Below are positions 1 to 5,692 of a stretch of DNA of 8,088 nt, in pieces; the first letter of the stretch is position 1; each line of letters starts with the position of its first letter. The translations under genes were made by a program, and so were the position numbers. Source of the DNA: JBGOTP01 sp041476545 (lineage in GTDB: Bacteria; Acidobacteriota; Vicinamibacteria; Vicinamibacterales; CAVVIG01); assembly GCA_041476545.1 (NCBI GenBank), contig JBGOTP010000244.1:1-8088 (forward strand), written 5' to 3'. The notes under the pieces were generated by a model. It worked only from the letters and a program-made list of their open reading frames with translations. It had not been told where the DNA came from and ran no database searches.

Positions 1-728
1 ATCTCGACTCGGCGGAAGCCACGGCCATTCACGCGCGCCTGATTCGCGAGAAGCCGTTCCTGCGGCGTCTCTATCTGCACTACTACGCCGAGTACGACGC
101 CACCATCGCTCGATCGACTCCAGGCGGAGTCGTCCTCGAGGTGGGTGCCGGCGCCGGATTCTATCGCGAGATTCGGCCGTCGGTCGTGTCACTGGATCTG
201 CGGCCAGGTGCACATGTCGACGTTCTTGGTTCAGCGCTGGCGCTGCCGCTCCGCGGCGAATCGACGTCGGCCATCCTGCTGCTGAATGTTCTGCACCATC
301 TACCCGATCCGGAGGCCTTCTTTCGAGAGTGCGAACGCGTCCTGAAACCGGGTGGACGCGTGTGTCTGATCGAACCTTTTGCGGGACCACTCAGTCGCCG
401 TCTCATCCGACCGCTCCACCATGAGCCGTGGGATGAAGGAGCCGGCTGGACGCTGCCGCCTTCTGGACCGCTGACCGGAGCCAATATGGCGCTGCCGACC
501 ATCATCTTCAGCCGGGACCGGGCGCGCTATCAGACCGCGTTTCCGCACCTCCCCATCGACCGGTTTGAGTTGCACACGATCATGCTCTATCTCCTGTCGG
601 GCGGCGTATCGATGCGGTCGTTTGCGCCGGGTGTGGCCTTGAGACCGTTGCTCGCACTTGAACGTCTGCTGGCACCCGCGGGAGCGATCCTGGCCAGCAT
701 GATGACCGTGGAGCTCGTGAAACACTGA
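1..728 (+). CDS. Class I SAM-dependent methyltransferase (methyltransferase type 11 family), 5' end outside window
   Basis: The reading frame is open from the left edge (first full codon at base 3) to the TGA ending at 728, giving 241 visible residues. The N-terminus lies outside the window. Counting from the first visible codon, the SAM-binding motif I is VLEVGAGAG at 44-52. An acidic residue ending strand 2 (SLD, D65) should contact the ribose. NVLHHLPDP at 95-103 is the typical post-I segment, and LKPGG at 114-118 precedes strand 5 (VCLIEP). This is the standard Methyltransf_11 layout. A GTG at 141 would start inside motif I, so it is not the real start. The C-terminal third is variable and hydrophobic near its end, and the acceptor substrate cannot be told. 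Such proteins often modify sugars, lipids or small metabolites. It converges with the next gene with only 17 nt between stops, and no terminator hairpin is visible there. The fold is secure; the substrate is unknown. Confidence 0.88.
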   Translation, partial: LDSAEATAIHARLIREKPFLRRLYLHYYAEYDATIARSTPGGVVLEVGAGAGFYREIRPSVVSLDLRPGAHVDVLGSALALPLRGESTSAILLLNVLHHLPDPEAFFRECERVLKPGGRVCLIEPFAGPLSRRLIRPLHHEPWDEGAGWTLPPSGPLTGANMALPTIIFSRDRARYQTAFPHLPIDRFELHTIMLYLLSGGVSMRSFAPGVALRPLLALERLLAPAGAILASMMTVELVKH

Positions 729-745
729 CCTGCCGTGCCGGCGTC

Positions 746-1237
746 CTACTGCGACGTCTTCTCGACTGTCTCGAGCAGGATGTACCAGCTTTCGCAGTCG
801 GTGCGTGACCCTCCGGCGAGCGTGACCGAAAACACGAGGTGCAGCGACGGGATCTCCCATCGCGCTTTCGCTCGGTTGTTCTCCATCTCCACGTTATACG
901 GCTTCAGCAGATTGGCCGGCGAGTCGTGCGGGCGATGTGCATCCTGGATGCCCCTGAAGATCGCAAACTCCCGGCGCGGCCCCATGTGGACTTCGAACTG
1001 CCCGACACCATTGACGATGTGATCGTAGACACGTTCGCTGTAGCGTCCGTCGGCCTCCTGGCACGACTGCCAGTTGCCCTCGAGAATGTGGCCCTTGCTG
1101 CTCGGAAACGGCAGGAACTGCGGCTCGGCCGCCCGCGCGACACGCACAGAGCAGACGCCCCCGAAGCACAGTCCAGCCAGACCGCTCACCAGCCAGGAAC
1201 ATCTCCGAACGCGAACGCGATCCATTCCCTTGTTCAT
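746..1237 (-). CDS. Hypothetical secreted protein with signal peptide
   Basis: The product is 163 residues. I do not recognise the family. Residues 1-36 look like a Sec signal peptide: a basic n-region (RVRVRR around 7-12), a hydrophobic core (about 15-31), and an ARA-AEP cleavage site after residue 36. The mature part of about 127 residues has two cysteines (C59, C148) that could form a disulfide after export. It is rich in aromatic residues (for example GNWQSC, ESWYILLE) and has no transmembrane segment or known catalytic motif. Two starts are possible, ATG at 1237 and ATG four codons later at 1225; neither has a convincing Shine-Dalgarno at proper spacing, so the upstream one is kept. The gene is divergent from the DUF6526-like gene across 133 nt, where no convincing promoter was seen. 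A clear signal peptide and codon use like the neighbours argue it is real. The overlapping plus-strand open frame at 839-1873 is judged a shadow. Confidence 0.68.
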   Translation of the reverse strand: MNKGMDRVRVRRCSWLVSGLAGLCFGGVCSVRVARAAEPQFLPFPSSKGHILEGNWQSCQEADGRYSERVYDHIVNGVGQFEVHMGPRREFAIFRGIQDAHRPHDSPANLLKPYNVEMENNRAKARWEIPSLHLVFSVTLAGGSRTDCESWYILLETVEKTSQ

Positions 1238-1359
1238 CTCGACAGCGTCGGCAGGGGCATTCGCTCGCAGAATAGCATCAAGAACGCGGTCACGGCCTCA
1301 TCAAACATACGTGCAAATTCCCGGCACAACAATCCCATCGGGGACATAAGATCGGCACC

Positions 1360-1365
1360 AAGGAG
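1360..1365 (+). promoter_or_regulatory. Shine-Dalgarno AAGGAG for the DUF6526-like gene
   Basis: AAGGAG lies five bases before the ATG at 1371 and is the clearest ribosome binding site in the window. It fixes the start of the small membrane protein and argues against the longer overlapping frame that begins at 839. Confidence 0.75.
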
Positions 1366-1370
1366 ACTGC

Positions 1371-1808
1371 ATGCCGACACCACAGGATTTCAAGCACCAC
1401 GCACGCGTTGTGCCCGCGTACCACATGGGGGTGTTCTTCCCCCTGGTCATCAACTTCTTCTGGGCCGTGTACCGGCTGACTCAAGCCGGACTGACCGGCG
1501 AGGCCATTGTCGGGGTGCTTCTCGCGTTCGCGCTGCTGCTGATGTTCGGCTCGGTGCGCCGCCAGATCCTCACCGTGCAGGATCGCGTCATCCGTCTGGA
1601 AATGCGGCTGCGCCTCGGTCAGGTGCTGCCTGCCGACCTGCGGATGCAGATCTCGACCCTGACGATCCCGCAACTTGTGGCGCTCCGGTTCGCGAGCGAC
1701 GCCGAGCTGCCGGACCTCACGCGCGAGGTGCTCGCGGGAACAGTCCCCACCCAGAAAGACATCAAGATGCGGGTGAAGAACTGGCAGGCGGATTATCAGA
1801 GAGCGTAG
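1371..1808 (+). CDS. DUF6526-like small integral membrane protein
   Basis: The product is 145 residues. After a short polar N-terminus come two hydrophobic segments at about 20-36 (GVFFPLVINFFWAVYRL) and 44-62 (EAIVGVLLAFALLLMFGSV), separated by a short loop, so it should be a helical hairpin in the inner membrane. A soluble charged C-terminal half follows, beginning RRQILTVQDRVIRLEMRLRL at about 64-83, which is amphipathic and may form a coiled coil. This layout and the 'VQDRVIRLEMRLRL' stretch match my recollection of the DUF6526 family, seen in Acidobacteria and Bacteroidetes; function is unknown. The start is supported by the AAGGAG at 1360-1365. The gene stands alone and converges with sixA. 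Its TAG at 1806-1808 lies three bases before the large palindrome at 1812-1885, which probably ends its transcript. I am confident of the membrane topology, less so of the family name. Confidence 0.82.
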   Translation: MPTPQDFKHHARVVPAYHMGVFFPLVINFFWAVYRLTQAGLTGEAIVGVLLAFALLLMFGSVRRQILTVQDRVIRLEMRLRLGQVLPADLRMQISTLTIPQLVALRFASDAELPDLTREVLAGTVPTQKDIKMRVKNWQADYQRA

Positions 1809-1811
1809 TTC

Positions 1812-1885
1812 AGCTCTCAGCTGTCGGCTCTCGCGACCGACCGAAGGTCGAGCTACGGAGAGCTGAAGGCTGACAGCTGAGAGCT
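1812..1885. repeat. Composite palindromic element made of 7-bp units (REP/MITE-like), probable bidirectional terminator
   Basis: A perfect 14-bp inverted repeat joins 1812-1825 (AGCTCTCAGCTGTC) to 1872-1885 (GACAGCTGAGAGCT). Each arm is made of heptamers. On the left are AGCTCTC, AGCTGTC and GGCTCTC (1812-1832). On the right are the reverse-complement units GAGAGCT, GAAGGCT, GACAGCT and GAGAGCT (1858-1885). The right arm has one extra unit, so a folded strand would bulge out GAAGGCT (1865-1871) and then pair 1827-1832 with 1858-1863. The 25-nt core (1833-1857) holds a small hairpin, CGACC-GAA-GGTCG (1838-1850). The element fills the spacer between two convergent genes and overlaps the sixA stop codon (TAG, read from 1886 down to 1884). 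As RNA it would form a long stem from either side, so a bidirectional terminator or transcript-end stabiliser is likely, though there is no long T-run. Its modular build suggests a dispersed family, but only one copy is in view. Confidence 0.85.
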
Positions 1886-2399
1886 ACTTCTTCAGGCCTC
1901 TAAGTATCTTCGGTGTCAGGAACCAGCGCAGCGTGCCGGGATCCACAGGCGGCAGCCTCTCGAAGTCGATCCGGCAGATTGCGCCCTTCTTGAAGACGAA
2001 CGGGCGCCGCGAACCGGCGAGGCGGGCGGCCAGTTCGCCGATGCCCGGCTCGTGGCCGACAAGTGCGATCCGCCGGCGACGGGACTGCTTTTCGAGGTCC
2101 GCGATCACGGCCTGATGGCCGCCTGCCGGCGCCCCTGGCGCCAACGCCTCCATCGTCACAATCGGTGGACGGAGATCGAACGCGCCGGCAAGAATCTCCG
2201 CCGTCTGCCGCGCGCGGACGAGCGGACTGGTCAGCACGACGTCGAACGTCACACCGAGGTTCACCAGTCCACGCGCACTTTTCCGAAGGCGCGACATGCC
2301 GCTCTCGGTCAGCGGCCGCTTCGCATCGTCTGGCCATTCATCGCCGCGGTCTGCCGCGACGCCATGCCGTATGAGATAGAGTTCGTGCGGGCCTGGCAT
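1884..2399 (-). CDS. sixA: SixA-type phosphohistidine phosphatase (histidine phosphatase superfamily)
   Basis: The product is 171 residues, close to the usual size for SixA. The phosphate-pocket RHG motif is at 11-13 (LYLIRHG), with H12 the expected phosphorylated nucleophile. TSPLVRARQTAEIL (57-70) supplies the second conserved arginine region. VGHEPGI (114-120) carries the second catalytic histidine, H116. SixA enzymes are small cytosolic phosphatases that remove phosphate from histidine on phosphotransfer domains, such as ArcB and a PTS protein in E. coli. The natural target here cannot be read from the sequence. The ATG at 2399 is only five bases after the stop of the CHAD gene, so the two are almost certainly co-transcribed and translationally coupled; no strong Shine-Dalgarno is seen. 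The stop codon lies inside the palindromic element, whose insertion may have set the exact C-terminus (ending RGLKK). Confidence 0.92.
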   Translation of the reverse strand: MPGPHELYLIRHGVAADRGDEWPDDAKRPLTESGMSRLRKSARGLVNLGVTFDVVLTSPLVRARQTAEILAGAFDLRPPIVTMEALAPGAPAGGHQAVIADLEKQSRRRRIALVGHEPGIGELAARLAGSRRPFVFKKGAICRIDFERLPPVDPGTLRWFLTPKILRGLKK

Positions 2400-2404
2400 G
2401 GCGC

Positions 2405-3367
2405 TCAGCCGCTCGAAGATCGCTGGAGTGGCACCCCAGGCTGTCTAGCCCGCGCGGCGGGTCCCATCGGCTTCGATGCAGCGGTTTTCGACGCGGACTG
2501 GGTACGGACGGTGAGGCGCCGACAGATCGCCAACAGACCCTTGCGCTGTCGAACGTAGCGGGCGTGAAGGCGGCGGCAGCTCTTGTCGAGCTCCGTCACG
2601 AGCCCGTCCAGATCGCGCCGCAGAGACAGGGCCCGCGGATCCTGCGCCGCGTGCACACGACGGACGCGATCGATGAGCACCTGCAGATCGTGCATGCGCC
2701 CCAGGATTTCCTGTCCACGCTTCAGCGTCCTGAGATCGGCGCTGCCCCCGTCTCCCGCGGCCTCCGCCTCGAGTTCGATTCCGTAGCGAAGCTTCTTGAG
2801 CGAAATCCGCACGAGGTGCAGACGTTCCTGCAGGTACACCGAGCCGGCCTCGCCGATGGCCTGCTCGACGGTCGCGGCGCGCCGCGCGACGCGCGCCTCG
2901 ATCGCCCATCGCCACGCACGGCCGGCGTGTCCTTCCGGAATCGATTTTTCCATCTGGCGACAGACCTTCTCGAGCTTGCGCGCGACACGGCGACGTTCAG
3001 CGGACGCCCGGTTCCCGCATGCCTCGTGATGCGCCGTGGCTCTGGCCTGTCGAACGTCGGCCGCCACGCACCGCAGCGCATGGTCGGGGTACGCGCGCGA
3101 TGTGCGCAACTCGTCGATCAACTGGAGGAGGACGTCGAGTTCACGAACCGCTCCGAGACGCCTGGTCACACGGCGAAGACGGCGGCCGATCTTGTCCGAC
3201 GAGTCGCGATCGAGCTGGAGAACGGGCATGAGCTCGCGCAGACGCCGGGATGCGACGCGTGTCCGATGCACGGCGCGGACGGCGCCAGCGTCGACGCCGT
3301 GTAACATCCGTGTAAACCGCTCCAGACGGCGGCGAAGGAGTTGTGAGCGCTGCGGCAACCCGTGCAT
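2405..3367 (-). CDS. CHAD domain protein (polyphosphate-binding)
   Basis: With the ATG at 3367 the product is 320 residues. It shows both halves of the CHAD helical domain. The first has VHRTRVASRRLREL (33-46) followed by LGAVRELDVLL (71-81). The second has LHLVRISLKKLRY (183-195) followed by ILGRMHDLQVLIDRV (221-235). The conserved histidines (H34, H184) and the very high Arg/Lys content suit binding of a long polyanion. CHAD proteins are known to bind inorganic polyphosphate and can sit on polyphosphate granules. The last 30 residues are a basic, Ser/Ala-rich, probably disordered tail. The frame stays open upstream to 3529, but that longer start would run through the promoter and into the divergent Ppx gene, so 3367 is preferred. 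No good Shine-Dalgarno precedes it. It is the first gene of an operon with sixA and is divergent from Ppx. Confidence 0.9.
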   Translation of the reverse strand: MHGLPQRSQLLRRRLERFTRMLHGVDAGAVRAVHRTRVASRRLRELMPVLQLDRDSSDKIGRRLRRVTRRLGAVRELDVLLQLIDELRTSRAYPDHALRCVAADVRQARATAHHEACGNRASAERRRVARKLEKVCRQMEKSIPEGHAGRAWRWAIEARVARRAATVEQAIGEAGSVYLQERLHLVRISLKKLRYGIELEAEAAGDGGSADLRTLKRGQEILGRMHDLQVLIDRVRRVHAAQDPRALSLRRDLDGLVTELDKSCRRLHARYVRQRKGLLAICRRLTVRTQSASKTAASKPMGPAARARQPGVPLQRSSSG

Positions 3368-3412
3368 CGGAGGTATGCTCAATAGGCCGGCTGCGGCCGG
3401 AGTCAAGCCGTG

Positions 3413-3440
3413 ATTATAGTTGATGCGCTGACCTGTCCAA
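3413..3440 (-). promoter_or_regulatory. Sigma70-like promoter for the CHAD-sixA operon
   Basis: On the minus strand, TTGGAC (3440-3435) is followed after 16 bases by a perfect TATAAT (3418-3413). Transcription would start near 3406 and leave a leader of about 40 nt before the CHAD ATG at 3367. That leader holds a short GC hairpin (CCGGC-TGCG-GCCGG, 3387-3400). The -35 box touches the start region of the divergent Ppx gene, so expression of the two sides is probably linked. On the plus strand the same AT-rich patch reads TATAGT (3415-3420) and could be a -10 for Ppx, but no -35 is recognisable. Confidence 0.65.
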
Positions 3441-3461
3441 TGATTCGCCCATGATTCGCCT
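3440..3461 (+). repeat. 11-bp tandem duplication over the Ppx start codon, forming a four-codon leader frame
   Basis: ATGATTCGCCC (3440-3450) is followed directly by ATGATTCGCCT (3451-3461), a near-perfect tandem copy. The second copy is the start of Ppx (Met-Ile-Arg). The first encodes Met-Ile-Arg-Pro and then TGA at 3452-3454, which overlaps the Ppx ATG as ATGA. This may be a slippage scar or a tiny translationally coupled leader; neither copy has an obvious Shine-Dalgarno. Confidence 0.6.
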
Positions 3462-5241
3462 TGCCGCCATCGACATCGGCACGAACTCGATTCACATGAT
3501 CGTCGTGTTCGTCCGGCCCGATCTGTCATTCGAGGTCATCGACCGTGAGAAAGAAATGGTGCGCCTCGGCGCCGGCGGACTCGATGGACGCGCGCTGACG
3601 CCGGAAGCCATGCAGGCCGCGCTTCAGGTGCTGTCCAAGTTCCGGCGGCTTGCGGAGTCTCACGCCGTCGACCACACCGTGGCGGTGGCGACGAGTGCCG
3701 TGCGCGAAGCCGAAAACGGCGGTAAGTTTCTGCGCGCCGTCAGGGAGCAGACAGGGATTCATCCGCGTCTCATCTCGGGCACCGAAGAGGCCCGGCTCAT
3801 TCACATCGCTGCCGTGTACGGCGTCGGCGTGCCGGGAGAAGTGGCCGTGGCGATTGACATCGGCGGCGGCAGCGTCGAGATCACGCGCGGCATTGGTTCG
3901 GACATCGAGCAGGGACGCAGTTTCAAGCTCGGGGTGATCCGCCTGACCGAACGCTTCGTCAAGAGCGATCCCCTCGACCCACGAGACGAACGCAAGCTCG
4001 TACGTCATATCCAGTCGGAGGTCGGCGACTATCTCGGTCTAATCGTGAAAAAGGGATTCGACCGCGTCATCGGCACGTCGGGGACCATTCTGAGTCTGGG
4101 GGCCGTCGCCTCGGCCGCCAACGGGCTCCCGGCGCACGGCGGCCTGCGCAACCGGCGCATCGCGACCAAGCAGTTGCGCCGCGTGCGACGTAGCCTGACC
4201 GCCGTCGATCTCCAGAAACGGCTGCGCGTGCCGGCGCTGGACCCTCGGCGTGCCGACCTGGCGGTGGCGGGCGCCATTTTGCTCGACTCGATGCTCAAGC
4301 GGCTCGGCGCGACGGAGATCACGCTGTGCGACCTGTCGCTGCGCGAAGGGCTGGTGCTCGACTACATCGCGCGGCATCGCAAGGAAATCGCGCAGGCCGA
4401 TCGGTATCCGGACGTGCGCCGGCGCAGTGTGATCGAGCTAGCCGAGCGGTGTAACTACGTCCCCCCGCACGCACAGCAAATCGCGCGGCTCGCCATGGCG
4501 CTCTTCGACCAGACGCGCGGGATCCACGGATTGACCGACCGCGAACGCGAGTGGCTCGAGTATGCGTCGCTGCTCCACGACATCGGCACACACATCAGTT
4601 ACGAACAGCATCACAGACATTCAGACTACCTGATCAGAAACGGCGATCTCCGCGGATTCGAACCGTACGAAATCGAGATCATGGCACTCGTCGCGCGCTA
4701 TCACCGCCGCGGGGCCCCCAAGCGGCGGCATGAAGGCTTTCGCGATCTGCCGCGCAGAGAGCGGAATGCCGTGCGCACGCTCGCGTCAATCCTCCGTCTG
4801 ACCGAAAGCCTCGATCGCAGCCATTCGCAGGCCGTCACCGGCGTGGACCTCCACGACAGGGGCGAGGACGCGCTGCTCCGACTGCGCTCCTCCGGCGACG
4901 CGGAACTCGAGCTCTGGTCGGCGACGCGCAACGCCGCGCCGTTCGAGCGGCTGATCGGCAAGCCGCTGCGAGTCGAGGTCAGCAGGACTCCTTATGTTGA
5001 ACAACCTCACGAAACCCCACGAATATCCGGGCAAGCTGTTCGTCGTCGAGGGCATCGACGGATCGGGCAAGACGACGCAGCTGGGACTGCTGGCGAAGTG
5101 GCTGAGCGCCGAGGGACACCGGGTGTTCGTCACCGAATGGAACTCGTCAGCCCTGGTCAAGGCCGCCACCAAGACCGGAAAGAAGAAGAACGCGCTCACC
5201 CCGATGACGTTCAGTCTGCTGCACGCCACGGACTTCGCTGA
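3451..5241 (+). CDS. ppx: Ppx/GppA family exopolyphosphatase with C-terminal HD domain; 3' end runs into the next gene
   Basis: The frame encodes 596 residues; the recognisable protein is about 510. The N-terminal actin-like domain (about 1-300) has the phosphate 1 motif DIGTNS (8-13), ATSAVRE, the conserved Glu pair in SGTEEARLI (E112/E113), the phosphate 2 motif DIGGGS (136-141), and GTSGTILSLG. The C-terminal part is HD-type, with YASLLHDIG (371-379; H376-D377) and further histidines in EQHHRHSDY. This fits enzymes that release phosphate stepwise from polyphosphate or hydrolyse pppGpp; the sequence alone does not separate the two. The recognisable family sequence ends near PLRVEVSR (about 505-512). 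The frame then continues 248 nt through the thymidylate-kinase-like gene, giving an Arg-rich tail (515-596) that looks like that gene read out of frame. A TGA one frame away at 4998-5000 would give a normal end, so a one-base deletion or assembly error near 4980 is possible. It heads the plus-strand run. Confidence 0.9.
   Translation: MIRLAAIDIGTNSIHMIVVFVRPDLSFEVIDREKEMVRLGAGGLDGRALTPEAMQAALQVLSKFRRLAESHAVDHTVAVATSAVREAENGGKFLRAVREQTGIHPRLISGTEEARLIHIAAVYGVGVPGEVAVAIDIGGGSVEITRGIGSDIEQGRSFKLGVIRLTERFVKSDPLDPRDERKLVRHIQSEVGDYLGLIVKKGFDRVIGTSGTILSLGAVASAANGLPAHGGLRNRRIATKQLRRVRRSLTAVDLQKRLRVPALDPRRADLAVAGAILLDSMLKRLGATEITLCDLSLREGLVLDYIARHRKEIAQADRYPDVRRRSVIELAERCNYVPPHAQQIARLAMALFDQTRGIHGLTDREREWLEYASLLHDIGTHISYEQHHRHSDYLIRNGDLRGFEPYEIEIMALVARYHRRGAPKRRHEGFRDLPRRERNAVRTLASILRLTESLDRSHSQAVTGVDLHDRGEDALLRLRSSGDAELELWSATRNAAPFERLIGKPLRVEVSRTPYVEQPHETPRISGQAVRRRGHRRIGQDDAAGTAGEVAERRGTPGVRHRMELVSPGQGRHQDRKEEERAHPDDVQSAARHGLR
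4984..4987 (+). promoter_or_regulatory. Shine-Dalgarno AGGA for the first thymidylate-kinase-like gene
   Basis: AGGA sits six bases before the ATG at 4994, inside the end of the Ppx frame. It fixes the start of the kinase-like gene and supports the view that Ppx should end about here. Confidence 0.6.
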
Positions 5242-5692
5242 CCGCCTGCTCTACAAAATCATCCCGCCGCTGAAGGCTGGCATGATCGTGCTGGCCGATC
5301 GGTACGCCTACACGGCGTTCGCGCGCGACGCCACGCGCGGCGTCGATCGACAGTGGGTCCGCGAGCTCTATAGCTTCGCCGTGCGCCCCGACCTGACCCT
5401 GTACTTCCGCGTGCCGATCGAGGTGTCGCTCGAGCGGCTGATGGCGCGACGCGTCAAGCTCAAGTTCTACGAGGCGGGCATGGATCTCGGCTGGAGCACA
5501 AGCCCCACCGAGAGCTTCCGGCTGTTCCAGGGCCAGGTGCTCGCCGAGTACGATCGCCTGGTCGACGAGTACGGCCTGGAAGTCGTCGACGCCGTCGGCC
5601 CCATCACCCAGCAGCAGCGCATCGTACGCGACGTGATTGCGCCCCGTCTCGAGATCCGCAACGTGGAGATCCCCGATGAACAACCAGTCTGA
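4994..5692 (+). CDS. Thymidylate kinase-like P-loop nucleoside monophosphate kinase (first of a tandem pair)
   Basis: The product is 232 residues, slightly longer than classical dTMP kinases. The Walker A loop EGIDGSGKTTQ (19-29) is intact, and ADRY (101-104) is the conserved DR-Y of thymidylate kinases. The canonical substrate-loop motif REPG is absent; its place holds TEWNSS (47-52). The usual YQG after DRY is also missing, and the segment reads TAFARDATRGVDR (107-119). It may therefore use a substrate other than dTMP, or an unusual binding mode. The family normally transfers the ATP gamma-phosphate to dTMP in the cytosol. The start is backed by AGGA at 4984-4987. The gene lies inside the 3' end of the Ppx frame and overlaps the next kinase-like gene by 17 nt, so all three are probably co-translated. 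Context (Ppx before, pstB-phoU after) points to phosphate or polyphosphate metabolism rather than ordinary dTTP supply. Fold secure, reaction uncertain. Confidence 0.85.
   Translation: MLNNLTKPHEYPGKLFVVEGIDGSGKTTQLGLLAKWLSAEGHRVFVTEWNSSALVKAATKTGKKKNALTPMTFSLLHATDFADRLLYKIIPPLKAGMIVLADRYAYTAFARDATRGVDRQWVRELYSFAVRPDLTLYFRVPIEVSLERLMARRVKLKFYEAGMDLGWSTSPTESFRLFQGQVLAEYDRLVDEYGLEVVDAVGPITQQQRIVRDVIAPRLEIRNVEIPDEQPV
5665..5668 (+). promoter_or_regulatory. Shine-Dalgarno GGAG for the second thymidylate-kinase-like gene
   Basis: GGAG ends seven bases before the ATG at 5676. This selects 5676 over the longer TTG start at 5637 and gives a 17-nt overlap with the preceding gene. Confidence 0.6.

Noticed and set aside
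729..745. Possible terminator between the methyltransferase and the secreted protein gene
   Set aside because: Only 17 bases, with no convincing stem-loop.
1238..1370. Possible divergent promoters between the secreted protein and the DUF6526-like gene
   Set aside because: A minus-strand TTGTTG-N17-TATGTT arrangement exists, but it matches consensus too poorly to call.
839..1873. Long plus-strand open frame of 344 codons
   Set aside because: It runs antisense through the secreted protein, overlaps the DUF6526-like gene in another frame and crosses the palindrome. Its product is Arg/Ala/Pro-rich without motifs, as expected from GC-rich shadow frames. The real gene has its own AAGGAG.
2564..3304. 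Plus-strand open frame of 246 codons opposite the CHAD gene
   Set aside because: The CHAD product has both conserved repeats and a good promoter; the opposite frame shows no recognisable domain.
3387..3400. GC hairpin in the CHAD leader as a riboswitch or attenuator
   Set aside because: The stem is only five base pairs, without a T-run or conserved aptamer features; it is noted in the promoter entry only.
3368..3529. 54-codon N-terminal extension of the CHAD frame
   Set aside because: It would cover the promoter at 3413-3440 and the start of Ppx, has no CHAD features and is full of Arg/Ser/Trp typical of non-coding frames.
5637..5675. Upstream TTG start for the second kinase-like gene
   Set aside because: The ATG at 5676 has a GGAG at suitable spacing, while the TTG has no ribosome binding site and would lengthen the overlap.
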